A stretch of DNA of 64,000 nt from Pseudarthrobacter phenanthrenivorans. Lineage in GTDB: Bacteria > Actinomycetota > Actinomycetes > Actinomycetales > Micrococcaceae. The position numbers and the translations under genes are program-made. The stretch covers positions 124,001 through 188,000 of the forward strand of contig NZ_JWTB01000014.1 in the NCBI RefSeq assembly GCF_000813845.1, in the 5' to 3' direction. Below, piece by piece: positions 1 to 7,427 of this stretch (its first letter is position 1; the number at the start of each line of letters is the position of its first letter). The notes beneath the pieces were generated by a model, which was not told the DNA's origin, ran no database searches, and saw nothing but the letters and a program-made list of their open reading frames with translations.

Positions 1-799
1 CGCAGGACAGCAGCCCCATCCGCTCGGCCACCCGGTGCTCCGCCGCCTCCCGCGACATCCCGCGGGCCAGGTACACCAGGAGGAGTTCGTTGTGTTCCAG
101 GTCCAGCTTGGGCGCGGCCGCCAGGGTGATCTGCGTTGGCCGGGTGGCGGCCAGCAGTTCGCGCTGGGAACGGACGGAAATGAATTCGCCCGCGCCCATC
201 GACATGGCGCCGGCCAGCAGCCCGGCGATGCCGCTGAGCAGCACCACGCTGCTGGCCACGCCGGAGGCTGCCATGCCCATCACCAGGGACAGGTTGCTGA
301 CCAGGCCGTCGTTTGCGCCGAAGACCGCGGCGCGGAACGTTCCGGCCAGCCGGTTGCGGCCGCGGGTGGCCAGCCCACGGACCACTTCCTCATGGATCTG
401 CTCGTCGGCGGCCATGGCCTCGGTGGCGTTGGGATCCTTGGCATAGGGGGAGCGGCCCTCGGCGCGCTGGGCCAGGGCCAGCACGAACACGGAGCCGAAA
501 TGCCGGGCCAGGAAGCCAAGGAAGCGGCTCCGCGCGGACGCTCTCTTCGGCTTGCCGGCATGGTCCCCCAGCAGGGCCAGCCAGTGGGCTTCGTGCCGGC
601 CTTCCGCCTCGGCCAGGGCCAGCAGGATGTCACGTTCCTCGCCCTGGCGGTTCTGCGCGAGGTCGCGGTAGACGGCGGCCTCGGCGCGTTCATCGGCAAG
701 GTACTGGCGCCACCGCTTGATGTTGGCCGCCGAGGGCTGGGGTGGGCCGGCGGCCTCCTGGGGCGTGGCGTGGGAATGGGAACGGGCGTGCTGCGACAC
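1..799 (-). CDS. VIT1/CCC1-family metal transporter with ferritin-like N-domain (3' part outside window)
   Basis: I translated this by hand on the minus strand; the gene starts at a GTG (797-799) with AGGAG about six bases upstream and runs off the left edge, so about 266 residues are visible. The N-terminal part after a His/Ser-rich start reads NIKRWRQYLADERAEAAVY, typical of the rubrerythrin/ferritin-like domain fused to VIT1 proteins in actinobacteria. The later part carries the VIT1 signature LAGAMSMGAGEFISVRSQ inside hydrophobic segments. Known family members export Fe2+ or Mn2+ from the cytoplasm or sequester it; which metal is used here cannot be read. The leader contains a nested inverted repeat at 866-920. 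Confidence 0.85.
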   Translation of the reverse strand, partial: MSQHARSHSHATPQEAAGPPQPSAANIKRWRQYLADERAEAAVYRDLAQNRQGEERDILLALAEAEGRHEAHWLALLGDHAGKPKRASARSRFLGFLARHFGSVFVLALAQRAEGRSPYAKDPNATEAMAADEQIHEEVVRGLATRGRNRLAGTFRAAVFGANDGLVSNLSLVMGMAASGVASSVVLLSGIAGLLAGAMSMGAGEFISVRSQRELLAATRPTQITLAAAPKLDLEHNELLLVYLARGMSREAAEHRVAERMGLLSC

Positions 800-865
800 T
801 GAAACTCCTGGACTGGAAAGGGCATGTACTCGCGCCTTTGCCCTGCCAGCCTACTGCTGATTTTC

Positions 866-920
866 GCGGATTTTTGGCTGGCAAACCTCGCTGCGAAGTT
901 TCGGTTTGCCTCAAATCCGC
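866..920. repeat. Nested inverted repeat in the divergent promoter region
   Basis: Outer arms GCGGATTT (866-873) and AAATCCGC (913-920) enclose inner arms GGCAAACC (880-887) and GGTTTGCC (903-910). Both pairs are perfect, giving two 8-bp helices separated by a small asymmetric internal loop. It lies between the divergent VIT1-type gene and the small acidic gene at 1064, so it is not an ordinary 3' terminator. It could be an operator or a structured leader of the minus-strand gene. Apart from it, 800-1063 shows nothing recognisable. Confidence 0.6.
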
Positions 921-1063
921 GGCTCCTGCCGCCGTTCGTCCACCTGCCGCGGGGTGCTGTGACGGCTATTGACCCGTCCGGTGCACGGTGCTGTGATGAA
1001 GGGGTGGCGCGGCCTGCGCCCTCCCTGAAAGAGCACGTCAGGCGAACTTACGGAGGTTCAATC

Positions 1064-1291
1064 ATGAGCACCACCGGACAGCACCCGGACATGCCGCACC
1101 TTGACGCCGTGGAGGCGGATCCCGCCTACGACTACGCGGAAGATGCACCGGTTGACGATGAAACCTGGGTCGCAGAGGACGACATCGTCGACGAGGAAGA
1201 GCCCGTGGTCCAGGCGCCACCGATCGTCATCGACGCCGAGGACCGCGAGGTCCCGCTGGATGACGACGAGCCCCGCGACACGGAAGGCTAG
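1064..1291 (+). CDS. Small acidic protein, unknown function (75 aa)
   Basis: An ATG start at 1064 is preceded by a good GGAGG site seven to eight bases upstream. The product is almost entirely Asp/Glu with Pro and Val and has no Lys, no Cys, no membrane segment and no signal peptide, so it is probably soluble and disordered. An upstream in-frame extension exists but is not supported by a ribosome binding site. It is a single gene followed directly by a strong terminator. I recognise no family; it may be a lineage-specific protein. Confidence 0.65.
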   Translation: MSTTGQHPDMPHLDAVEADPAYDYAEDAPVDDETWVAEDDIVDEEEPVVQAPPIVIDAEDREVPLDDDEPRDTEG

Positions 1292-1311
1292 AAACAGGGG
1301 CGGCCAGGACT

Positions 1312-1364
1312 GACGACGGCGGCACCACCTTTCGCTGCCATGCGAAAGGAGGTGCCGCCGTCGT
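1312..1364. terminator. Bidirectional hairpin terminator
   Basis: Arms of about 22 bp (around 1313-1335 and 1341-1364) pair with one mismatch around a short loop. The site lies exactly between the small acidic gene and the convergent symporter gene. The inner stem sequence (ACGGCGGCACC) recurs in the terminator at 29651-29683. Confidence 0.85.
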
Positions 1365-1394
1365 ACTTTAATGCTTGGGCTTGAATGCCTGGGA

Positions 1395-2915
1395 TCAGCG
1401 TCCGGCGAGGACTTCCTCCGGGGTTTCCTCCGCGCCCTGGCCCGAGACCCGGCGCTGCCATGCCTGCATGACGGCGGGGTCCGTGGGCGGGGTGAACAGC
1501 GAGGCTGCAATGTAGACAACGGCCGAGGCGATCAGCCCGTAGTAGATGGGCTCGTTGGCGTAGATGCCGTCCAGCGGTTCCTTGGCGTTCACCTCCAGGA
1601 TGATCATGGTCCCCAGCGTCACCACCGAACCAACGGCCATGGACGCCGCCGCAGCCATGCCGGTCCCGCGCTTCCAGACCAGGCCGCCAAGGATGGCCAC
1701 CAGGAGGCCGCCCACCAGGATGTCGTAGGCGATGGTCAGGGCCGCCACGACGTCCTTGGTAATGATGGCAATGACGATCGCGACGACGCCCAGCACCAGG
1801 ACCCAGATGCGGTTTGCCTTGACGTCATGCTCCGGATTTTCGGTGTCCCCGGTCTCCACCGTCTTGCCGAACCAGCCGGCCACGAATGGCAACACGTCCG
1901 CGCGGGCCACGGTCGCGGCGGCGATGAGGGCGCCCGAGGCGGTGGACATCATGGCTGCCACGGCGGCGGCGAGGACCAGCCCGCCGATGCCGACCGGGAG
2001 GATGTGCTGGGCAACCTCGGCGTAGACGTCATCCTTGGCGGCAATCTTGACGTTGGACAGGGCCACGTTGGCGGCCATGCCGATCAGGGCCCCGGCCACG
2101 CCGTAGAGGATGCAGTAAATGCCGGCCGTGGCGCCGCCCCAGCGCGCAACCTTGGGGGTCTTTGCAGTGAACACGCGCTGCCAGATGTCCTGGCCGATCA
2201 GCAGGCCCAGGGTGTAGACCACGAAGTAGGTGATGATGGTCTGGACCCCGATGCCGTCCATCTGGAAGAAGCTGGCGTCCACACGGCTGCGGATGCCGTC
2301 CAGGCCACCGGCGGCGTTCAGGGTGAACGGGAGCATGAGGAAGAAGATGCCTACGGTCTTGATGACGAACTGGACCTGGTCTGCCAGCGTGATGGACCAC
2401 ATGCCGCCAACGGTCGAATAGACCAGCACGATGGCGCCGCCGATGGCGATGGCCAGTGCGCGGTCCAGGCCGAAGAGGACCACGAAGATGGTGGCGTAGG
2501 CGCCGGTGGAGGTGGCGCAGAGCATCAGCGTGTAGGCAAGCATGACGATGCCGGAAGCTTCGGTTGCCTTGCTGCCGTAGCGCAGGGTGAGCATCTGGGA
2601 CACCGTGTAGATCTTCAGCTTTTGGATGGTCCCGGCAAAGAGCAGGCTCAGCAGCAGGACACCGGCGCCGATGGCCACCACCAGCCACATTCCGGAAATG
2701 CCGAATTTGTAGCCCAGCCCGACGCCGCCCACGGTGGAGGCGCCGCCCAGGACGACGGCGGCCATGGTCCCGGTGTAGAGGAATGGTCCAAGGCGGCGGC
2801 CGGCCACCAGGAAGTCGCTGTTGTTTCGGGTGCGGGACTTTCCCCACCAACCGAAGGCCAGCATTGCGAGGAGGTACACCACCACAATGGCGATGTTGAT
2901 GGCACTGGCATCCAT
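1395..2915 (-). CDS. Sodium:solute symporter (SSS family)
   Basis: This 506-residue integral membrane protein starts at ATG 2915 with AAGGAG upstream. It shows about 13 hydrophobic segments and the SSS-family motifs FLVAGRRLG near the N-terminus and a Gly-rich helix soon after (GGASTVGGVGLGYKFG). Members couple Na+ influx to uptake of amino acids, sugars, polyamine-like compounds or urea. The gene diverges from the XRE-cupin regulator at 3185, and the ureohydrolase and ThDP enzyme follow that regulator. The natural inference is that it imports the substrate of that pathway. The substrate itself cannot be assigned from sequence. Confidence 0.85.
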   Translation of the reverse strand: MDASAINIAIVVVYLLAMLAFGWWGKSRTRNNSDFLVAGRRLGPFLYTGTMAAVVLGGASTVGGVGLGYKFGISGMWLVVAIGAGVLLLSLLFAGTIQKLKIYTVSQMLTLRYGSKATEASGIVMLAYTLMLCATSTGAYATIFVVLFGLDRALAIAIGGAIVLVYSTVGGMWSITLADQVQFVIKTVGIFFLMLPFTLNAAGGLDGIRSRVDASFFQMDGIGVQTIITYFVVYTLGLLIGQDIWQRVFTAKTPKVARWGGATAGIYCILYGVAGALIGMAANVALSNVKIAAKDDVYAEVAQHILPVGIGGLVLAAAVAAMMSTASGALIAAATVARADVLPFVAGWFGKTVETGDTENPEHDVKANRIWVLVLGVVAIVIAIITKDVVAALTIAYDILVGGLLVAILGGLVWKRGTGMAAAASMAVGSVVTLGTMIILEVNAKEPLDGIYANEPIYYGLIASAVVYIAASLFTPPTDPAVMQAWQRRVSGQGAEETPEEVLAGR

Positions 2916-3016
2916 AGATGGCTCCTTGGAGCTGTTGGGATCCGGGTGGTCGGGTGCGGGGCGCCCGTACTGCCGGGGATGAACGGAGAGGGACCTGTTA
3001 TCGCCTGGGAAGGTTA

Positions 3017-3031
3017 TTGCCCTATAGGCAA
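3017..3031. promoter_or_regulatory. Putative operator, inverted repeat TTGCC-N5-GGCAA
   Basis: A perfect 5-bp inverted repeat with centre CTATA lies about 100 bp upstream of the symporter start and about 155 bp upstream of the divergent XRE-cupin gene. It is the best dyad in the 269-bp intergenic region 2916-3184. Autoregulation by the XRE-cupin protein is inferred from position only. Confidence 0.4.
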
Positions 3032-3184
3032 CAGGAGTTTCCAAAGATAGGGTGTGACGGCCGCAACAGTCAAGGTCAGGGGAATGCTGCCGCGGCGACG
3101 TGTGGCATGGGCGCGTCACAAAAGCGGCGCCCATTAGTATGGCTCGAGAGCGGAGCCGGGCTGCCGGCCATGAAAGGTTCGTAG

Positions 3185-3760
3185 ATGAAGGCACTGCCAG
3201 TTGAGCCCAGCAACGTCCCGGTGGCCATCGGGTCCCGGATCAGGGCCGCGCGGCAGTCCCAGCGGCTCACCATTGAGCAGGTGGCCGATGCGACCGGGCT
3301 GACCAAGGGATTCCTCAGCCGTGTGGAGCGCGACCTGACCTCGCCGTCCGTTGCCTCGCTGGTGACGCTGTGCCAGGTGCTGTCCATTTCCATCGGTGAT
3401 CTGTTCGCGGCGCCCGAAACCCACCTCACCCGGCGGAATGACGGCCCCCGGATCTCGCTGGGCGGCCAGGGCATCGTGGAGCGGCTCCTGACCGCGCGCT
3501 CCGAGCGCCGGGTCCAGATCATCCAGGCCGTGATCGAACCGCACGGCCGCGGCGAGTCCGAACTGTATGCGGTCGACTGCGACGTCGATGTGCTGCACGT
3601 GGTCAAGGGGTCCATCAAGCTGATCCTCACCAACGAGGAATACGACCTCAATACCGGCGACACCGTGACCTTCCCGGGCCGCGAACCCCATACCTGGGTC
3701 AACCCCACGGACAAGCCGGTCGAGGTGCTTTGGGTCCTGGTGCCTGCCGCCAGCCGCTGA
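3185..3760 (+). CDS. XRE-family regulator with C-terminal cupin sensor domain
   Basis: The 191-residue protein has an N-terminal helix-turn-helix (residues about 15-70; LTIEQVADATGLTKGFLSRVER) and a C-terminal cupin (about 110-188) with the family pattern DVDVLHVVKGS...GDTVTFPGREPHTW. This domain order is typical of PuuR-like regulators in which the cupin senses a small metabolite. A four-codon reading frame (ATG at 3170) ends just before the start codon (TAGATG), and the Shine-Dalgarno signal is weak. Position between the divergent symporter and the downstream ureohydrolase/ThDP genes makes it the likely local regulator. Confidence 0.85.
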   Translation: MKALPVEPSNVPVAIGSRIRAARQSQRLTIEQVADATGLTKGFLSRVERDLTSPSVASLVTLCQVLSISIGDLFAAPETHLTRRNDGPRISLGGQGIVERLLTARSERRVQIIQAVIEPHGRGESELYAVDCDVDVLHVVKGSIKLILTNEEYDLNTGDTVTFPGREPHTWVNPTDKPVEVLWVLVPAASR

Positions 3761-4010
3761 CCCGGTTCCTGAGGTGCCTCCCTGCCCGGCTTCGTTCCAG
3801 CGTCACGCGGAGCACTCTTTGGTCCGCTGCCTGCCTGGCTTCCCTTGAGATCGCGGGTTTCCTGCAGCTTCCGGCTGCCCAAAACGTGCTCTGCGTGACG
3901 GGGCGTCAGACGACGGGCAAGCGATTGGTAAACAGCTGATGCTCATTGGAAAACCAGAGTGTATGATTGCAGTCACACAGTCCCTCAACTCCTCGAAGGA
4001 GAGGCCTCCA

Positions 4011-5075
4011 TTGGAAGAGCTGCGCATTGAAGCCAACGGCAACCTTGGCCCCATCGATTCATCCCGGATTCCCCGCTACGCCGGGGCTGCCACGTATGCC
4101 CGGCTTCCGCGCCTGGACCAGGTGGACAAGGCAGATGTGACCGTGGTGGGCGTGCCCTTCGATTCGGGCGTTTCCTACCGCCCGGGGGCCCGCTTCGGCG
4201 CCAACCATGTCCGTGAGGCCAGCCGCCTGCTGCGCCCCTACAACCCGGCCTGGGACGTCAGCCCGTTCGAGAACATCCAGGTTGCCGATGCCGGCGACAT
4301 GGCCGTCAACCCCTTCAACATCAACGAGGCCATCGAGACCATCCAGCAGAACGCCCTGGACCTCACGGCCGCGGGGAGCAAGCTGCTGACCCTGGGCGGG
4401 GACCACACCATCGCCCTCCCGTTGCTGCGCGCCGCGGCCGAGCGTGCCGGCGAACCCATCGCCATGCTCCACTTCGATGCGCACCTGGACACCTGGGACA
4501 CCTACTTCGGTGCTGAATACACCCACGGCACACCCTTCCGCCGCGCAGTGGAGGAAGGCATCCTGGACACCGAAGCCATCAGCCACATCGGCACCCGAGG
4601 CCCGCTCTACGGCAAGAAGGACCTCGACGACGACCACCGCTTCGGGTTCGGCATCGTCACCTCCGCGGACGTCTACTACCAGGGTGTCCTGGAAACCGTG
4701 GCCAAGGTCCGTGACCGCATCGGCACCCGCCCGCTCTACATCTCGGTGGACATCGACGTCCTGGATCCTGCCCACGCGCCGGGCACGGGCACGCCTGAAG
4801 CGGGCGGCATCACCAGCCGGGAACTCCTGGAAATCATCCGCGGCTTCCGCGGCATGAACCTGGTGGGCGCCGACGTCGTGGAAGTTTCCCCGGCCTACGA
4901 CCATGCCGAGATCACCGGCGTAGCCGCCAGCCATGTGGCCTACGAACTCGTCACTTTGATGGCGGACAACGCCCTGCCGGGGGACCGCTTTGGCGCGGAG
5001 ACCGGGTACCAGGCCCAGGCCCTGGGCCAGGAAGCCCGCCGGCCTGCCGGTTTCGCTGCCGCCACCAAGGAGTAG
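4011..5075 (+). CDS. Agmatinase/guanidinobutyrase-type ureohydrolase
   Basis: The 354-residue protein belongs to the arginase/agmatinase superfamily, which hydrolyses guanidino groups to urea using two Mn2+ ions. All metal-binding motifs are visible: [20 protein letters not shown] and [20 protein letters not shown] chose the TTG at 4011 because GAAGGAGAGG lies just upstream; an in-frame ATG at 3939 would add 24 residues without such a site. The stop is three bases from the ThDP gene at 5079, so the two are cotranscribed. The neighbouring decarboxylase hints at 4-guanidinobutyrate rather than agmatine, but the substrate is not readable. Confidence 0.85.
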   Translation: MEELRIEANGNLGPIDSSRIPRYAGAATYARLPRLDQVDKADVTVVGVPFDSGVSYRPGARFGANHVREASRLLRPYNPAWDVSPFENIQVADAGDMAVNPFNINEAIETIQQNALDLTAAGSKLLTLGGDHTIALPLLRAAAERAGEPIAMLHFDAHLDTWDTYFGAEYTHGTPFRRAVEEGILDTEAISHIGTRGPLYGKKDLDDDHRFGFGIVTSADVYYQGVLETVAKVRDRIGTRPLYISVDIDVLDPAHAPGTGTPEAGGITSRELLEIIRGFRGMNLVGADVVEVSPAYDHAEITGVAASHVAYELVTLMADNALPGDRFGAETGYQAQALGQEARRPAGFAAATKE

Positions 5076-5078
5076 GCC

Positions 5079-6779
5079 GTGACCGAATCAGACCCATTGG
5101 CGGCGGGGCGGGGGAGCGGGCCGCGCAACGGCGGGGACCTCGTCGTCGAAACCCTTGAGGCCCTCGGCGCGAAGACCGTTTTTGGCATCCCCGGCCAGCA
5201 CGCCCTGGGGCTCTTCGACGCCATGGGCCGCGGCAACCTCCGGTTTGTCTCCTCCCGGATCGAGAACAACAGCGCCTTCGCCGCTGACGGTTACTCCCGT
5301 GCCACCGGTGAGGTGGGCGTCCTTTTCCTGTCCACCGGCCCCGGCGCACTGACGTCGCTGGCCGGCCTCCAGGAGGCGTACGCCACCGGCGTGCCCATGG
5401 TGGTGGTGGCCAGCCAGATTCCCCTGGAAGGCCTGGGCGCGCGGCGCAAGGGCATGCTGCACCAGCTCGATGACCAGAAGGCCTCGGCCGCCAATGTCAC
5501 CAAGAGCCAGCGGCTGATCCAGCACGCCTCGGGCATCCCGTCGGCCATCCAGGATGCCTGGACCGAGGCGATCTCGTCCCCGCAGGGTCCGGTCTGGCTG
5601 GAGATCCCGCAGAACGTACTCCTGGATCCCATCATGGTCCCGCCGGTGGAGGATGCCCTGGCAGAGGCAGCAGACAACCCGCCGCGGATCGAACTGGTGC
5701 GCGAGGCCGTGAAGTGGCTGGAACGGGCCAAGCGGCCGGCAATCATCGCCGGCGGCGGCACCCGCCGTGGAAAGGCGGAAAAGGCGCTGCTGTCCGTCGC
5801 GGAGAAACTGCGCGCCCCGGTCATCTGCACGCCGGGCGGCAACGGCGCGTTCCCGTGGCACCACGAGTTGTCGCTGCAGGCCTGGATCGAGGACCGCTAC
5901 ATGACCGACGTCCTGGAGGACGCCGACGTGTTGCTGGTCATCGGGTCATCCCTTGGCGAAGTGACGTCCAACTACTTCACCTTCGAACCGCGCGGACGCA
6001 TCATCCAGATCGACGCCGAGCCCCGCGTCCTGGAATCGAACCGGCCCGGCCTGGGCATCCGGGCCGACGCCGGCCAGGCCCTGGCGGCGCTGGACGCGGC
6101 ACTGGTTGCTGACCCGTCCCGGACCGCTCCGGACTGGCATGGCGTGGCTCCCGAAACCCTGGTCAAGGAGTCCCTGGCCAAGGTAAGGGCCCGGCTGGAA
6201 TCGCAGGACCTGGCCAAGGAGCTGAAGTTCATGGCCGATATCCGTGAAGCGGTCCCGGCGGACATGCAGACCTTCTGGGACATGACCATCGCCGCCTACT
6301 GGGGCTGGTCCTGCTGGGACGCCCGGGACGGACAGTTCCACTCGGCCCAGGGAGCCGGCGGCCTTGGCTTCGCGTTTCCCGGTGCCATTGGCGCAGCGGT
6401 CGGCCTGGAAACGGTGGGCAATGAAGCCGGCTCAGCCCGGGTACTCGCGGTGTCCGGTGACGGGTCGGCCATGTACTCCATCGCCGAACTGGCCACCGCC
6501 AGGCAGCACAATATCCCGGTCACCTGGCTGATCGTGGACGACGGCGGCTACGGCATCCTGCGCGAATACATGGTCGGCGCCTTCGGTAAAGCCACCGCCA
6601 CCGAACTTGCGCGCCCGGATTTCGTTAAGCTCGCCGAATCCTTCGGGGTCCCCGCCACCCGGGTTGCCCCGGAAAATGTCGGGGACGCTCTCAAGGCAGG
6701 GTTTGCCGCGGACGGGCCGAACGTCGTCGTGGTGGAAACCCTCCTGAAAATGTTCGGGCCCACCCACCTGGGCGACTGA
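5079..6779 (+). CDS. Thiamine-diphosphate-dependent 2-oxoacid decarboxylase-type enzyme
   Basis: The 566-residue protein has the three-domain layout of the acetolactate synthase/benzoylformate decarboxylase family. The cofactor-activating Glu is E62 (RIENNSAFAADGYSRATG), and the ThDP motif begins GDGSAMYS at residue 460. The motif ends in DDGGYG at 487-488 where NN is usual; Asp can still ligate Mg2+. The start is a GTG three bases after the ureohydrolase stop. Next to a ureohydrolase it could be a 2-ketoarginine decarboxylase like AruI of the arginine transaminase pathway, which is often annotated as acetolactate synthase. That is inference; other 2-oxoacids are possible. Confidence 0.8.
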   Translation: MTESDPLAAGRGSGPRNGGDLVVETLEALGAKTVFGIPGQHALGLFDAMGRGNLRFVSSRIENNSAFAADGYSRATGEVGVLFLSTGPGALTSLAGLQEAYATGVPMVVVASQIPLEGLGARRKGMLHQLDDQKASAANVTKSQRLIQHASGIPSAIQDAWTEAISSPQGPVWLEIPQNVLLDPIMVPPVEDALAEAADNPPRIELVREAVKWLERAKRPAIIAGGGTRRGKAEKALLSVAEKLRAPVICTPGGNGAFPWHHELSLQAWIEDRYMTDVLEDADVLLVIGSSLGEVTSNYFTFEPRGRIIQIDAEPRVLESNRPGLGIRADAGQALAALDAALVADPSRTAPDWHGVAPETLVKESLAKVRARLESQDLAKELKFMADIREAVPADMQTFWDMTIAAYWGWSCWDARDGQFHSAQGAGGLGFAFPGAIGAAVGLETVGNEAGSARVLAVSGDGSAMYSIAELATARQHNIPVTWLIVDDGGYGILREYMVGAFGKATATELARPDFVKLAESFGVPATRVAPENVGDALKAGFAADGPNVVVVETLLKMFGPTHLGD

Positions 6780-6796
6780 TTCCAGCAAGAACCCGC

Positions 6797-6839
6797 GCGC
6801 TCCTTCGCTTTTGCCCCACCGGCTCAAGCGGAGGAGCGC
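6797..6839 (+). terminator. Hairpin after the ThDP gene
   Basis: Arms 6797-6808 and 6828-6839 pair 11 of 12 bases around a 19-base loop. No clear T-tract follows. It separates the ThDP operon from the MarR operon. Confidence 0.45.
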
Positions 6840-6877
6840 TGTGGTTTAAGTGGCATGACCAATAACTTCGTTTCCCT

Positions 6878-6914
6878 AAGCAACCTTTTTCTGATACAGT
6901 TGCTTGCAGCAACT
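6878..6914. promoter_or_regulatory. Promoter/operator of the marR-MFS operon
   Basis: A perfect dyad AGTTGC-N5-GCAACT (6898-6914) lies 18 bp before the marR start. A further half-site AAGCAAC at 6878-6884 pairs with GTTGCTT at 6899-6905. A -10-like GATACA (6893-6898) overlaps them. This is the usual arrangement for an autorepressing MarR protein. Confidence 0.55.
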
Positions 6915-6932
6915 AATTCCTTAGGGAGGATC

Positions 6933-7427
6933 ATGTCTGTCGCACCGGCCACCGCAGCCGACCTCGTCAGCCACATTTTCGACCTCCAGCGCGCCCTGCG
7001 CTGCGTCACCACCATCAACGTCAAGGGCCAGGACACGGGCATTGCCCTCCAGGGCGTGCTCAAGTTCATCGGCGAGGGGGAGACCCGGGCCGCACACCTG
7101 GCCGAGCGCCTGGGGGTCAGCCCGCCCGTGCTCAGCCGGCACGTGGCCGAGCTTGCGGACGCAGGCCTGGTGATCCGCACCCCGGACCCGGACGATGGCC
7201 GGGCCCAACTGCTGGCACTGTCCCCGCGCGGGAAGGAAAAACTGGCGGAGCTGGTGCGGCATAGGGCGGAAACGCTGCAGGCCTACCTCGCCGACTGGAA
7301 CGAGGACGACGCCGTGGCCACAGCCGCAATGCTCAACAAACTCACCACATCCCTGAAGAATTCCATCCGGGCAAGGGCGGCCGGAACCACCACCGAACAC
7401 ACCACGCAGGAGTCCATCAATGGCTAA
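6933..7427 (+). CDS. MarR-family transcriptional regulator
   Basis: The 164-residue protein has the MarR winged helix: a recognition helix region RLGVSPPVLSRHVAELADAGLVIR followed by the wing DPDDGRAQLLALSPRG. The start at 6933 is chosen for the strong GGGAGGA site upstream; an in-frame ATG at 6855 would place the operator inside the gene. It overlaps the MFS pump gene by 8 bp. The family usually represses an adjacent efflux operon and is released by the pumped compounds. The dyad at 6898-6914 is the probable binding site. Confidence 0.88.
   Translation: MSVAPATAADLVSHIFDLQRALRCVTTINVKGQDTGIALQGVLKFIGEGETRAAHLAERLGVSPPVLSRHVAELADAGLVIRTPDPDDGRAQLLALSPRGKEKLAELVRHRAETLQAYLADWNEDDAVATAAMLNKLTTSLKNSIRARAAGTTTEHTTQESING

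Noticed and set aside
1371..3050. Long plus-strand open frame (559 codons) opposite the sodium symporter
   Set aside because: It is Gly/His/Asp-rich without any domain pattern and lies fully antisense to a clear membrane transporter; a typical shadow frame in high-GC DNA.
3939..4010. ATG 3939 as start of the ureohydrolase
   Set aside because: No ribosome binding site there, while TTG 4011 has a strong GAAGGAGAGG at the right distance and matches the family N-terminus.
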